From: Terebella lapidaria
Taxonomy: Eukaryota > Annelida > Polychaeta > Terebellida > Terebellidae
Length of the DNA stretch: 64,000 nt
Assembly (NCBI GenBank): GCA_949152475.1
Contig: OX424562.1
Coordinates: 434,001-498,000, forward strand
Direction of reading: 5' to 3'
How positions within the stretch are numbered: the stretch's first letter is position 1; every line of letters starts with the position of its first letter. Positions 32,238 to 44,922 of this stretch are shown here, one piece after another. The translations under genes and the position numbers were made by a program. A model generated the notes under the pieces. That model did not search any database. It saw only the letters and a list, made by a program, of their open reading frames with translations, and was not told the DNA's origin.

Positions 32238-32545
32238 ATTGTTTGCACGAAGTACTGCATCGTTTACACGAAGTACTGCATCGTTTGCAGGAAGTACTAA
32301 GTTGTTTGCACGAAGTACTAAGTTGTTTGCACGAAGTATTAGGTCGTTTGCACGAAGAACTACATCGTTTTGCCCGAAGTACTAAGTCGTTTGCATGAAG
32401 TACTACAACATTTGCACGAAGTACTAAATCGTTTGCATGAAGTATTAGGTCGTTTGCGCGAAGTGCTAAGTCGTTTGTACGAAGTACTACATCGTTTGCA
32501 CGAAGTACTAAGTCGTTTTCACGAGGTACAAAGTCGTTTGCTTTT
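32238..32545. repeat. 21-bp minisatellite, right part
   Basis: About 14 units of the TTTGCACGAAGTACTAAGTCG repeat family in the same orientation as 9790-10195, starting directly at the Harbinger end. Confidence 0.95.
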
Positions 32546-33713
32546 TTTTCATTTCGTATCAAAAGCAAATGAAGCACATAAAAACACAGTCAGACATTTG
32601 TAAAAATCGATTTGATACAGAGGATAAAAACCCAAGAAAGTTCGGGGAGGACCTAGGCCCGACTGCACATATCGTACTTTAGAAAAGTATAAATTAAGCG
32701 TAAGTTACACTCTACCAAGTGACCGCAAAGTAGAACTTTCACAGAGTGTAGCTTGGATTGCACATGTTCAACTTAGGTCCTCACTTTGTTCAGTGTGCAT
32801 CGGAGTGTATCTAACGAGGAATTTCTTGAGTATTAGCGAACTACAGGACACATGTCACAAGGACTTGCATTTCAACTTCTACAACATATGAACAAGGAAA
32901 TCTGCTATCGATAATTCATAGCTATAAACATTAAATTCAAAGCAAGAAATATTGATGAGAGCATCACACGGGGAAAATCATGGCATGGATTAAATTCAAA
33001 ACGTTTGTGCAATTACCATAATAAAATCTGGTTCCATGTAATGTACACAAAATTATTTGATCAACCGTTTTTTTTTTCAAATATCACGAATTTTGTGTCA
33101 ACTTATGATCACATCGAGCGAGTGAATATGAAATTATCTATTATAATCATTATAATAACGGTTAAGTTATAACATATTTTAAAGATATAGATTGTTTTCA
33201 TCGCAACCATTATGTACAAACGTTCAGCCCATGACTACTCGTTTTGAAGTTAATCATATGGGTTTGGGATAATGTATATCTCAATATTAATTGCATTCTT
33301 ACCCCCCCCCCCCCCCCACGCAACATGCATATCGCGAAAATGTAGTTTATGTATGTTTTCCATAAGTATATATTAATTACCATTAGGGAATCAGGTTAGA
33401 AAATCGGCAAAGCGAAATGTTCATGAGAACCGTAATATCTTTTTATCATATGCCAGAATGACAGTTGATGCAAATAGCGTAGTTTATGCTATTATACAGT
33501 AATTTAAATTATCATATGCCTGAATGACAGTTGATGCAAATAGCGTAGTTAATGCTGTTATACAGCAATATAAATTACTGTCAACAAACTTAGACCTAAA
33601 CATACACCATATCTATATATTTTGTTTTTCAAAAGCTGTGCCTATTCTTCCAATAACAAACTTCTGCCCGGCGGGCTGTAAATTCCACACTTGCCCGGGC
33701 AGCTCCCAGTTCA
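32546..33713. repeat. AT-rich intergenic DNA with a local tandem duplication
   Basis: No gene seen. 33449-33505 and 33513-33569 are two copies of a unit with TGACAGTTGATGCAAATAGC, differing at a few bases. A C(16) tract lies at about 33302. Confidence 0.6.
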
Positions 33714-33983
33714 AGTAAACCAAAGATTTTCTATACCAAGATAGCTCACTTACGTTAAAACGTAATACGAAAGTATGACGTAAGCGCCATCTGACGGGGA
33801 GTCTGAATTGGCGGGAAACCATCCTATATTTGAATTCTGATATCACCATGTTGTGCACTGTCACAAAAAGCATATCGGATGATCGCGGGTATTGAGGGGA
33901 GGGGACAGGAAAGTAGTCGTGTGTTGAGTACCGGGACGAATATATGAGGCTCTAACTTATCACGAAAAGCTATAAAGACATTG

Positions 33984-34055
33984 AATATTGTGAGTCCCGT
34001 CCCTCCATTAAGCCCCCCACCCCGCCCTCAATGGCGGGACGGGACTCACAATATT
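33984..34055. repeat. Hairpin in the left subterminal region of the P-like element
   Basis: AATATTGTGAGTCCCGTCCC is repeated as an inverted copy at the right arm, with a C-rich loop of about 30 bp. It lies between the inverted repeat and the gene 3-prime end and could act as a terminator or subterminal site. Confidence 0.8.
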
Positions 34056-34099
34056 ATGGATATGTTTTTTTTAGTGTATCGATCTTCTGAGGGTTCAGG

Positions 34100-34112
34100 G
34101 TGACACTCACCC

Positions 34113-34143
<31 letters not shown>

Positions 34144-34149
34144 ACACAC
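34100..34149. repeat. Poly-C and (CA)n tract
   Basis: A run of about 20 C followed by about ten CA repeats. Confidence 0.95.
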
Positions 34150-35000
34150 CGTACAAGTACACACGGGTATGTTGATAGTTTAAAGGTTTTCCGTTGCTAT
34201 ATTTGAAAGAGATGAACAGGGAACAGGACAGATGTGTACATGATCGCCGTTACGGATTTGCGAATCGTTGTGTGGCGAATGAAAATCCGACAACATTTTT
34301 AAATAGACAACATGAAAGCATTGTTTTGCAACCTATCTTTCGTGCTTTGTGCATATTCTTACATGATGAATCTTGTCATAGGTCAGTTAACTGTTATTCT
34401 GCCTATTTTCAACTTTAGAACAAATCAACTTCCTTTGAAGGAGCAACAAAACGCATTTATTAAATGCTGCAAGCATGAATTGAAACATCAGTGGATATAA
34501 GCACAGACAAGTACATTACATAGGCATATAATCACGAAAGCAAAATGAATTTGCACAAAGAAGCTCATGAAAAAACATAACTGGACCAATCACTATACGC
34601 AGTATGTTTTGAATGGACAAATGCTATAGAGCTAATTAATGTAATAGAGTCAACGTACTTTTTATTGTAAAATTGACAGTTATCACTTTAAATCTAGGCC
34701 CCTATTTCTACTGAATAATTACGGATACCACAAAGTAATGAACATTTTTCACCGGCATAAACGAATATTCAAATTATTATTGCTATTTGACATGGGAATA
34801 ACTACATGTGTGATGAATTGCATTTCCTGCAAAACACTGTACATAACAGATAACAACATAACAACATCTCTGGGGCGTTCATACTGTATATGCATGATAC
34901 GAATATGAAGAACTATGTGTCATTGCCTGGTGGCATGAGTTCGGTTCCCTCGATAATCGAACACTGACTGACGAGGATACATCACGTGCATGTACACCCT

Positions 35001-37398
35001 TTACAAACCGGAAAAGCAGATAGCTTTCCTATTTCTTTTCTTGCCTGAACTGGCCAGTTCTCTGTTTTTTTCGCTGATGAACTGGTGCAGTTTTATCGTG
35101 CAAAACAGGCGAGCAAACTCCTGTTTTCGCGTAGTGTTGTGAGAGGGACAGCCAACCACGAATTTGTCGGAGCCGCGCACCACGTCGAATTCCAATCGCT
35201 GTAGTATGCGTCCACTGTGAAGCACACGCTGGATGGCATCGTGTATGCGGCACTCCATGTGTTCAGCCAAAGCGTTCACAGAATCACTAGCAATCGTCAG
35301 ACCTTGAGATTTGTCGAGTTGATGATATTGCTTCTCTCTGATGAATGCGTGCTGTGTTTTGTCTGCAACATCACACTCAATCTTCATCACAGATACGCAA
35401 GCCTCACAGGACACAGATCCAAGCAGTTTTCGCACCATGTAGCCGGCTACATACGCTACAGTCGATGACTCCAGATCTGTCAAATCAGCTGACTTGACGA
35501 CGGCCTCTCCATCTGCACTCGCTGTTCCGTTTGACGTGTCATCTTGATTTGTCGAAACAACGGCTGGCCTATAGAGATGAGAAAGTTTGACGACAAATTT
35601 GTCCATATCCACTGCACAGTTGGAGTTCGTGCTGAGGTGGAATATTCGGTCCACAGCTGATGCCCTATACGCAGCGCGGAACTCCTCTGTTGTTGGATTG
35701 AATCGATGACCTCCTTTGCCTCGCATGACAGAAAAGAAGTTTTCAAGAGCATCCTGATTCAATCTTTTTGTCATCAAGAACTTCAGTTTGTGCTCATCAT
35801 GAAGTTCCTTCCACAGCATCGTCAAGGCGTTGATGTTTTGAGTCCACCCAGTCAGGGACGGTAGAGATTGACCTGATCCGGATGACACTGTCTCCAACCA
35901 CTTAGACGTTTCCTCCAGATACGTGTGTTGACAAGATGTATTCGTCAGTGGTCTGCGCATGGGATTGGCATCACTGAGGTTCTCAGAATTGAACACGTTG
36001 AACAACCCGTCAATTCGATCAGCAAACTCGGCTGTTGTCGCTGCACTTTCGGGCATCACTTTGAAACGGATGTAGCTCTATGCGATTATTTCATTTATGC
36101 CTTATAGCCTACATCAGTTTGGAAGGGGTACTTGCCTGTTGTTTGATCCTTGATCCCACACTACAGCCTTCAAATCCAACCCAGTTTCTTGAACTTTGCT
36201 GATACATTTCAGGAGTTGCTGTTGTAGTACATCTTTTTTCATCGGGCCGGACGTCATAAAATAGGCCAGAGGCTGCTTCCATTTGTCAATGAGGCCGCGA
36301 AGCATGAAGACACCTGGGAAATAGGACACAAGCTACAAAATGCATCGAGATCACTGCAATGATTTTCACAAATTTTCCCTTCATTATTAAACAATAATAT
36401 CACCAAATTTATTTTTATATTCTATCAAGTAAAATGCGTTGAATTACCTCCGTGATTAGCTGCATATTTTCCGCACATGCCCCCATAGTCCTCAATCCCC
36501 TCAATGCAGTCCCTGCGTTTGTCATAAGTCAGCTGCTGCTTTACCGACATTTCATCGTACAGGAGGACGACCATTCTGTTCAACGGATTTGTCAAGGAAG
36601 ATGCATACGACTTCAGGGACTGGAATATGGCGTCATGAAAACCGGGTCGTAGGTCAATATTGCTCATGATCCGTTTCAGAGTCGAAATAGCCGGCAGCTT
36701 TAGGACTTTCTTGAGTAATCTGTAGCTTGCCGCTGATGCGTGGTACAAGGACAGACACAATACCTTGTCTTCGTCAGACCATCTTGCCCCACGTAGCTTG
36801 GCGGTAGACACCCTGATTTGGAAAGCCAGGAAGTTTAGAGTCTGTGGGTTGTCCTTGAAGTAAGGAAGGAGTATTTCCACGACCCTGTTTGCTACCGCGG
36901 CAGCATTTTGACGAGCGCGGCACTTTCGTTCCTCGCGGAGACTGCGATTGCGTTTGCGTAAGAAGCTCACAGTCTTTTGAAGTTTCAGCAGCTTCTTTTT
37001 TAATGTCGGGATATCGTCTTTTAAAGCATGTTTGTCTACGGAGCTTGAAGACTGTTTGGCTATTGAATCAGTTGAGACGTATTTGTGGTCATCTAAAAAA
37101 AAAAGAGGACCTATACCCAAAAAGTATTTATTACTTCGAAATAATTGCAATATGGCGATATAAACCAGTAGAGAAAATAATAAATCATAATTACTCGTAT
37201 CGATCATACAAACAATGATTCGCTGTACCTTTTGGGTTCGGCCGGCGCTTTTTCTCCGAGGGTTCAAGAGGAGACCGTTTCAGTAAGCGGCGTTTAGACG
37301 CTATCCTGCGTGGTGGATTGGGGCAGTCTATAAGTGTTGGCACCGCGTTCCAGTTCAAATGAGAATGTCTAGAAAATAATAATTATAATAATAATAAC

Positions 37399-37433
<35 letters not shown>

Positions 37434-38307
37434 CAATGTAATAGTCAGATGACGGATACTGTAGGCCTACTCACACATTGCCGGACTGTTTGAACATCGG
37501 TGCTTCGAAATGTTCGGCGCAAACAACCCTGTTTCTCATATCATCTGCTTTACTGTGATCGAGGTCAGCTCGTCTGATGTTTATCACCCATCTTTTACAC
37601 CTAGGTGATAAAAATACAATCTTAAACGTCTATATAAAAATAGGTATAATAACGGTAATAGGGTATGTAAGTCACGTTCCGCCATGGTGTGATTCTGGTG
37701 ACCAACAAACACAACCTATTGTTTTATCTGGGTAATATGATTTCTAAATTGAGTAAATTGCTCATGTTAAACAAAAGGTGTAGGCCCCTATACTTAGTGT
37801 ATGTTTGTTGGGCACCAGAATCACGCCGTGACGGCACGTTACTTACAGGCAGTTTAACAATTATAATAATAATTTCAGATTTATAGGAATCTGGTAACAC
37901 CATTTAGAATATTTTCAGAATTGTACACTGTAGAATCCCCACACATCATCCATTATGTTGGATTAGATTTCAGCTATTATCACATTATGGTCTTTCTTTG
38001 CCATTCATTAATCAATAAATTAAATATAATTATAATAGGTAGCATATTGTACACACTCGTACATGTACATAATATTATATTTGATAGCTACTGAGTTAGA
38101 ATAAATTTGGCCTACACTACCGTATACATTCTATTTTTACTTATTTCTTGCGTTTTCCTGACTTTAAAATATCTCTTACCTCTCAGGGTCTTTCGGAAAA
38201 TGAAAGAATGGAATGGATGATTTTTGTTGACAATTCTTGCAATTGATGGCAGCGCATTGCTTCCCATATGAGCGCCACTTCTTTACAAGAGGTGTTGAAC
38301 GCTCCAT
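35001..38307 (-). pseudogene. THAP9/P-element-like transposase, six exons visible
   Basis: Exon 1 (38180-38307) and exon 2 (37475-37600) form a THAP zinc finger: CAAINCKNCQQKSSIPFFHF, then CKRWVINIRRADLD and VVCAEHFEAPMF. Exon 3 (37229-37368) adds the NAVPTLID motif and a basic stretch. Exon 4 (36448-37092) has a leucine-rich coiled coil and the first Asp in LLYDEMSVK. Exon 5 (36136-36332) has AVVWDQGSNN with the second Asp and ends at a GC-type donor. Exon 6 (to 35001) starts ESAATTAEFADRIDGLF and contains NQDALENFFSVMRGKGG with the Glu, then TVAYVAGYMVRKLLG. About 80-100 residues expected between exons 5 and 6, including the PHLLKTVRNN motif seen in the relative at 49910, are missing although the intron is only about 80 bp. 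That suggests an internal deletion. No frameshift was noticed in the exons themselves. Confidence 0.85.
37374..37435. repeat. (TAA)n microsatellite
   Basis: About 60 bp of ATA/TAA repeats in the intron between THAP exons. Confidence 0.95.
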
Positions 38308-38639
38308 GTTCGTGATCCGTTATGATTCTGTCTTCTTGCAAAACGAAAAAACGTCATTTTCATTCAGACTCACCGCTGTGTGACGCCACTGTTCAATTGT
38401 TCGCACGTAATGACGTTGAGTGAGCTATCTTGGTATAGAAAATCTTTGAGTAAACGTCAAGGGTAAACAAAAGCACATGGTCACTCTCCTGGCCCGATTC
38501 CGTTATTTATGACGTTTTCTCCACAATTTTACGTTTTACAGTGGTGCTCTTGGAACTCTGACTCGGATAAATGTGTGGATAAAAGCTGTATTTCTTGCTT
38601 ATTTTTTTCGAATCGGATATGAGTCGGTGTGGCACCGCT

Positions 38640-38752
38640 AAATGTAACACCTACCCCAAATGTGATAAGGTCCCCTATATGTCATAACACAGGAACCCCA
38701 AATGTCATAAGCTCCCCTAAATGTCGTAAAGGTCCCCTAAATGTGACATCAT
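38640..38752. repeat. Degenerate 24-27-bp repeats
   Basis: Four to five loose copies of AAATGTCATAAGGTCCCC in tandem. No function apparent. Confidence 0.6.
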
Positions 38753-38867
38753 AGATCCTCTCCAATGGATAACCGACCCCGGATGTTTACATTGTGTCAT
38801 GTCACGCCGCGCAGTTTCTCTGCGCAGGGGGTATTATTTACTTCCGGTATAGTTTAACGGTTCTTGA

Positions 38868-39334
38868 GGTATCACACCTGGGATTCCTCCGATGAACATA
38901 CGTGTACCCAATCAAATAGTTCCTAAAAAAAACCTTGGATTTCAGGCATGTATGCAGTCTTTGGGGATATTGAATATATAACTAGTGGTGTTTTGTAGCT
39001 AAAAAGCTTCGAACATTGCACTACATGTCGTTTTGACAAAACATTAAATGTCTGGTATTCCTACGCCGAACACACATGTTTTGAGGGGACCTCGGCTGTC
39101 AGACGCTCGTCGGCAAAACGGGCGGAAACTGGTGATTTTTTTCATTTAGATTTAGCGAAAAAACGAGCGTGTGGCCGTATGACGAAATGACATTTTTATT
39201 ACAGCCCAGTGATGTAGCTGTCAGAAAAAATGAACAATGAGTTTATTTTCTTCCCCTTTGATAGAGATAAGAAGGTCCGAAGTGGGAAAATTTACATTGA
39301 TTTATATAGGGCCTTCTAACCCAGGTGTGCAGCC
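38868..39334. mobile_element. A1 TTAA-type MITE, copy 1
   Basis: Starts GGTATCACACCTGGGATTC and ends with the inverted CTAACCCAGGTGTGCAGCC. Left flank TTGA, right flank TTAA. An empty site, CTC-TTAA-GAAAA, exists at 42395-42406. Confidence 0.75.
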
Positions 39335-40283
39335 TTAAGAAAAACCCTTTTTTCATGCTAATTTATCATTTTTTTCTCCCGATTTAATATTTTGGCATGT
39401 TGAGTTCATGCATTGCATGACACCTGACTATTGTAGACTATGTTGCATCACTTATCCAGCTGAATAGGCAAAAAAATCACGAAAATATTATATTTCTGGC
39501 GAAATTCATGGAAACGGCTCTAATTTGAAGTAAAAAATGACTGAATCGGGTGCAGTCAAGCATAATTGCCATGGCAACCATTATTTTTTTGGCTCAGTGA
39601 ACTATTCCGAGGGAGGACTTGGACCACAGCACATCATTTTTTACCATGACTTGTTGGATTTAGCTAGTACTAAAGGAACAAGTTAACTGTAGCCCAACCC
39701 TTTAAGCAGTCCGGGCAGTCGAGATATTTTTTGCAGACTGGTCTGTTCTTGGTATGCAGTTCAGCATGACCCAAGTTCCTTTCACTCAAACAGAATGAGT
39801 ATGAACAATAATGAAAACCCTCCTATTGGGTAATTAAGTCGTAAAATAGGCAATGGGACATGAAATAATTCGAAATTTTACCATAAAATCCAGAGTTTTG
39901 AGGATATTTAGAGTTTGTAAGACATATCATGATGATAACCGTTTCCATGGCAACGGATAATGGGTTTTGGCAAAATATCTCATTGCGCATTTTACAATTG
40001 TCATATATATGTATAATATTGTTCAAAGTAGCTCCTAGAACGAAATAATAATAAATAAAATATTGCAACGCTTCTACTCAATATTTGCATTTATGTTGCA
40101 AATCACGTGTCGTTCACCTCGCTTGTGACGACATGTACGACAAAAGACCCCATATCTGAGGACCTATTTCGAAATGAATTATACTTAATTTCACCCAGCC
40201 ACTTTTTCTCTTAACTACAAATGCTACATATTTTATGTAATAGCCAAAAAAATAACAATCAGGGCAAATTAAGTTTCTCTTAA

Positions 40284-40749
40284 GGTATCACACCTGGGAT
40301 TCCTCCGATGAACATACGTGTACCCAATCAAATAGTTCCTAAAAAAACCTTGGATTTCAGGCATGTATGCAGTCTTTGTGGATATTGAATATATAACTAG
40401 TGGTGTTTTGTAGCTAAAAAGCTTCGAACATTGCACTACATGTCGTTTTGACAAAACATTAAATGTCTGGTATTCCTACGCCGAACACACATGTTTTGAG
40501 GGGACCTCGGCTGTCAGACGCTCGTCGGCAAAACGGGCGGAAACTGGTGATTTTTTTCATTTAGATTTAGCGAAAAAACGAGCGTGTGACCGTATGACGA
40601 AATGACATTTTTATTACAGCCCAGTGATGTAGCTGTCAGAAAAAATGAACAATAAGTTTATTTTCTTCCCCTTTGATAGAGATAAGAAGGTCCGAAGTGG
40701 GAAAATTTACATTGATTTATATAGGGCCTTCTAACCCAGGTTTGCAGCC
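40284..40749. mobile_element. A1 TTAA-type MITE, copy 2
   Basis: Flanked by TTAA at 40280-40283 and 40750-40753. It separates a B module from an A2 module that are directly joined at a single TTAA at 42398-42401. Confidence 0.85.
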
Positions 40750-41118
40750 TTAAGAAAAACTCTTTTTTCATGCTAATTTATCATTTTTTCTCCCGATTTA
40801 ATATTTTGGCATGTTGAGTTCATGCATTCCATGACACCTGACTATTGTAGACTATGTTGCATCACTTATCCAGCTGAATAGGCAAAAAAATCACGAAAAT
40901 ATTATATTTCTGGCGAAATTCATGGAAACGGCTCTAATTTGAAGTAAAAAATGACTGAATCGGGTGCAGTCAAGCAAAATTGCCATGGCAACCATTATTT
41001 TTTGGCTCAGTGAACTATTCCGAGGGAGGACTTGGACCACAGCACATCATTTTTTACCATGACTTGTTGGATTTCGCTAGTACTAAAGGAACAAGTTAAC
41101 TGTAGCCCAACCCTTTAA

Positions 41119-41835
41119 GGTGTGATTGCACGTAACTTACCGGGGATTGCACTGAGGCACTTTTCCATTGACTTATAATGTGAGAGTAAAGGTAACAAAA
41201 TCACCAAAACAATACAATCCCCTGACCTAAAACTTGGCTAGCACACACACATATACTCATGAATGATGAACCGAGACATGGTTGCATAAATTATATCACG
41301 AAAGCTGTGCAATTTGATGATTAGATAAATCCTTTTATACGTTTCACCAAAACGAAGATTCGAGTGTTCTGCTTGACAAACACTGGCTGTTGCATATATT
41401 TATTCCTTGTTGTTGTCAAAATAATGAGAATATCTAGGGCTATACTTTCTGTGAGATGAATACAGTGAGCTGAACATTCATAATCCCAAACACCTCGGTG
41501 CACCCGAGTGCATATCACCTGTGAGTTTCACTGGCCTCACTAGCTATTTGCTGCACAGCATAATCCTTTCGCTCGCCCTGTTGTGAGTGTATTTTGTAGA
41601 CTGAGAAATAGGTCGGAAAATGACATATGAAAACGATGAATTTAACAAATTTAACATTGCTTAGTAAGAAACAGAGTCTCGGTTAGTAATCCTTGATGGC
41701 TAACAATAAGAAAGGCAAAGTTTCACGTTGATTGGAAGTGTGTAAATTCATGAATTTGTTACCTTTATATTTACATTATAAGTGAATGGACAGCTGGTCA
41801 ATGCCAGGTTCATGACCATCACATGCAATCAATCC
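41119..41835. mobile_element. 717-bp TTAA-type MITE
   Basis: Flanked by TTAA on both sides (41115-41118, 41836-41839). The ends are imperfect inverted repeats, GGTGTGATTGCACGT and GGATTGATTGCATGT, with further matching blocks such as TCCAT-ACTTATAATG inside. The same junction without insert is present at 39702 and 42763. TTAA duplication suggests mobilisation by a piggyBac-type transposase. Confidence 0.85.
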
Positions 41836-43163
41836 TTAAGCAGTCCGGGCAGTCGAGATATTTTTTGCAGACTGGTCTGTTCTTGGTATGCAGTTCAACA
41901 TGACCCAAGTGAATGAGTATGAATAATAATGAAAACCCTCCTATTGGGTAATTAAGTCGTAAAATAATCAATGGGACAGGAAATAATTCGAAATTTTACC
42001 ATAAAAACCAGAGTTTTGAGGATATTTAGAGTTTGTGAGACATATCATGATGATAACCGTTTCCATGGCAACGGATAATGGGTTTTGGCAAAATATCTCA
42101 TTGCGCATTTTACAATTGTCATATATATGTATAATATTGTTCAAAGTAGCTCCTAGAACGAAATAATAATAAATAAAATATTGCAGCGCTTCTACTCAAT
42201 ATTTGCATTTATGTTGCAAATCACGTGTCGTTCACCTCGCTTGTGACAACATGTACGACAAAAGACCCCATATCTGAGGACCTATTTCGAAATGAATTAT
42301 ACTTAATTTCACCCAGCCACTTTTTCTCTTAACTACAAATGCTACATATTTTATGTAGTAGCAAAAAAAATAACAATCAGGGCAAATTAAGTTTCTCTTA
42401 AGAAAAACCCTTTTTTCATGCTAATTTATCATTTTTTCTCCCGATTTAATATTTTGGCATGTTGAGTTCATGCATTCCATGACACCTGACTATTGTAGAC
42501 TATGTTGCATCACTTATCCAGCTGAATAGGCAAAAAAATCACGAAAATATTATATTTCTGGCGAAATTCATGGAAACGGCTCTAATTTGAAGTAAAAAAT
42601 GACTGAATCGGGTGCAGTCAAGCAAAATTGCCATGGCAACCATTATTTTTTGGCTCAGTGAACTATTCCGAGGGAGGACTTGGACCACAGCACATCATTT
42701 TTCACCATGACTTGTTGGATTTAGCTAGTACTAAAGGAACAAGTTAACTGTAGCCCAACCCTTTAAGCAGTCCGGGCAGTCGAGATATTTTTTGCAGACT
42801 GGTCTGTTCTTGGTATGCAGTTCAGCATGACCCAAGTTCCTTTCACTCAAACAGAATGAGTATGAATAATAATGAAAACCCTCCTATTGGGTAATTAAGT
42901 CGTAAAATAGGCAATGGGACACGAAATAATAATAAATAAAATATTGCAGCGCTTCTACTCAATATTTGCATTTATGTTGCAAATCACGTGTCGTTCACCT
43001 CGCTTGTGACGACATGTACGACAAAAGACCCCATATCTGAAGACCTATTTCGAAATGAATTATACTTAATTTCACCCAGCCACTTTTTCTCTTAACTACA
43101 AATGCTACATATTTTATGTAGTAGCAAAAAAATAACAATCAGGGCAAATTAAGTTTCTCTTAA

Positions 43164-43635
43164 GGTATCACACCTGGGATTCCTCCGATGAACATCCGTG
43201 TACCCAATCAAATAGTTCCTAAAAAACCTTGGATTTCAGGCATGTATGCAGTCTTTGTGGATATTGAATATATAACTAGTGGTGTTTTGTAGCTAAAAAG
43301 CTTCGAACATTGCACTACATGTCGTTTTGACAAAACATTAAATGTCTGGTATTCCTACGCCGAACACACATGTTTTGAGGGGACCTCGGCTGTCTGACGC
43401 TCGTCGGCAAAACGGGCGGAAACTGGTGATTTTTTTCATTTAGATTTAGCGAAAAAACGAGCGTGTGACCATATGACGAAATGACATTTTTATTACAGCC
43501 CAGTGATGTAGCTGTCAGAAAAAATGAACAATAAGTTTATTTTCTTCCCCTTTGATAGAGATAAGAAGGTCCGAAGTGATAAGAAGGTCCGAAGTGGGAA
43601 AATTATATAGGGCCTTCTAACCCAGGTGTGCAGCC
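43164..43635. mobile_element. A1 TTAA-type MITE, copy 3
   Basis: Flanked by TTAA (43160-43163) and TTGA (43636-43639). It has a short internal duplication of GATAAGAAGGTCCGAAGTG near 43560-43597 and a nearby deletion. Confidence 0.75.
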
Positions 43636-44922
43636 TTGACGTTTGTGTTGACAGCTGTTTGACAGTTCGAGAAAATTTAAAGCAATCGTTATTTGACAGT
43701 TTAAGACATGTAATTAGTGTTACATGTGTGTTATGCGTAATGTGAGTTGACCGAGCGTAAGATGGTATACAGTTGTGCTGTAGTTGGATGCTTTGCCAAA
43801 GCAAAGAAATGCAGAGGCCTCAGTTTTCACTCGGTCAGAAGGCCTGGACACCCTGTATGCTGGTATGGGAGAAAAGCCTTATTCATTCCTTGAATAGGTG
43901 TGACAAATCCTTCAACCCCAAGTCCGCAAAGATATGCTCAAGGCATTTCAAGTCCGATTGCTTTAGCATCAATGGTAAGTATCTAATGTAGCAGTATTCA
44001 TACAGGGACCATTGATCTTACATGTACAGTCAATGAAGCAATCAAATTATGGCAGCCACATTTTTCATGATTATCCACACATAAGGATAAATGCAATTGA
44101 ATTTATATGGAAAAAAAAATAATTCCAAAATCATACAAGACAATGTTCAATGTATATGTAATAATATATAATAATTATTAGTATATTAAAGATAAACCCA
44201 CCTGAATACACCCCCCCCCCCTCTTCCAATTCACCTTAACTTCATGGGCTTGTATATGTAAATTTGCCTGTACTGATGACAAAGTTTAGTCATTTGTCAG
44301 AATGATACATATACTAGTCTGCTAAGTATAATGTTGATAATCCAAACAAATAACTTTTTGTGTTCTACAATTAACAGAAGACACTGGGAAGAAGACCCTC
44401 ATTCATGATAGCCTTTCCACACTTTTCCTGCCTTCAAATTCCTGTGATACAGTGACACCTGCCCCGAAGAAGCCTCCTGTACTTTCCTAGATTTAATTAA
44501 AATAGATTGCATTCAGTGTTGTACATTAATAATTGTTGATAAAATTATGATGAATGAAATATTGAACAGATATAGATGACATACAAGTACACATACTACA
44601 TATAAATTGAACAATTTGAAGAATGACTCAATACATGTACATTATACATTTTGATTGACTGGGTTTTGTTTCAAGTGTTAATTTTCGATTAATTATACAG
44701 GCTGAGAGCCAACTGTACACAGATAAAACTTCAGCATGTTCAGTGTCCCCGATTTATCTGACATTGGCGGACGTGGCTCGAGATTTTGATCATGTGGAAG
44801 GCTCCTTGTGTTGGCATGTTCCAGGAGAGCTTTTGGACATAATAATGTACAGGAACATGAAGGTAATTTACTATTATGAAAGTAACATGCCCTATACATG
44901 TCTACTTTTGTATCCTGGTAAT

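Larger units (their letters stand above)
33721..38448 (-). mobile_element. P/THAP9-like DNA transposon, full length (4728 bp)
   Basis: Both ends carry a perfect 30-bp inverted repeat starting CAAAGATTTTCTATACCAAG. AGTAAAC flanks the element directly on both sides (33714-33720 and 38449-38455), a 7-bp target duplication; one base further the flanks also agree loosely, and P-type elements usually make 8 bp. The single gene inside is a THAP/P-element transposase on the minus strand. Confidence 0.9.
38868..43635. mobile_element. Composite block of TTAA-type modules flanked by TTGA
   Basis: Order from left: A1 (38868-39334), A2 (39339-39701), B (39706-40279), A1 (40284-40749), A2 (40754-41114), a 717-bp MITE, B (41840-42397), A2 (42402-42762), B with a 175-bp internal deletion (42767-43159), A1 (43164-43635). 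Every module boundary is TTAA. The outer flanks are TTGA on both sides (38864-38867 and 43636-43639). There is no coding sequence. A1 has TTAA-type inverted ends, so the whole block may have moved as one unit between two outer A1 copies. Confidence 0.7.
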
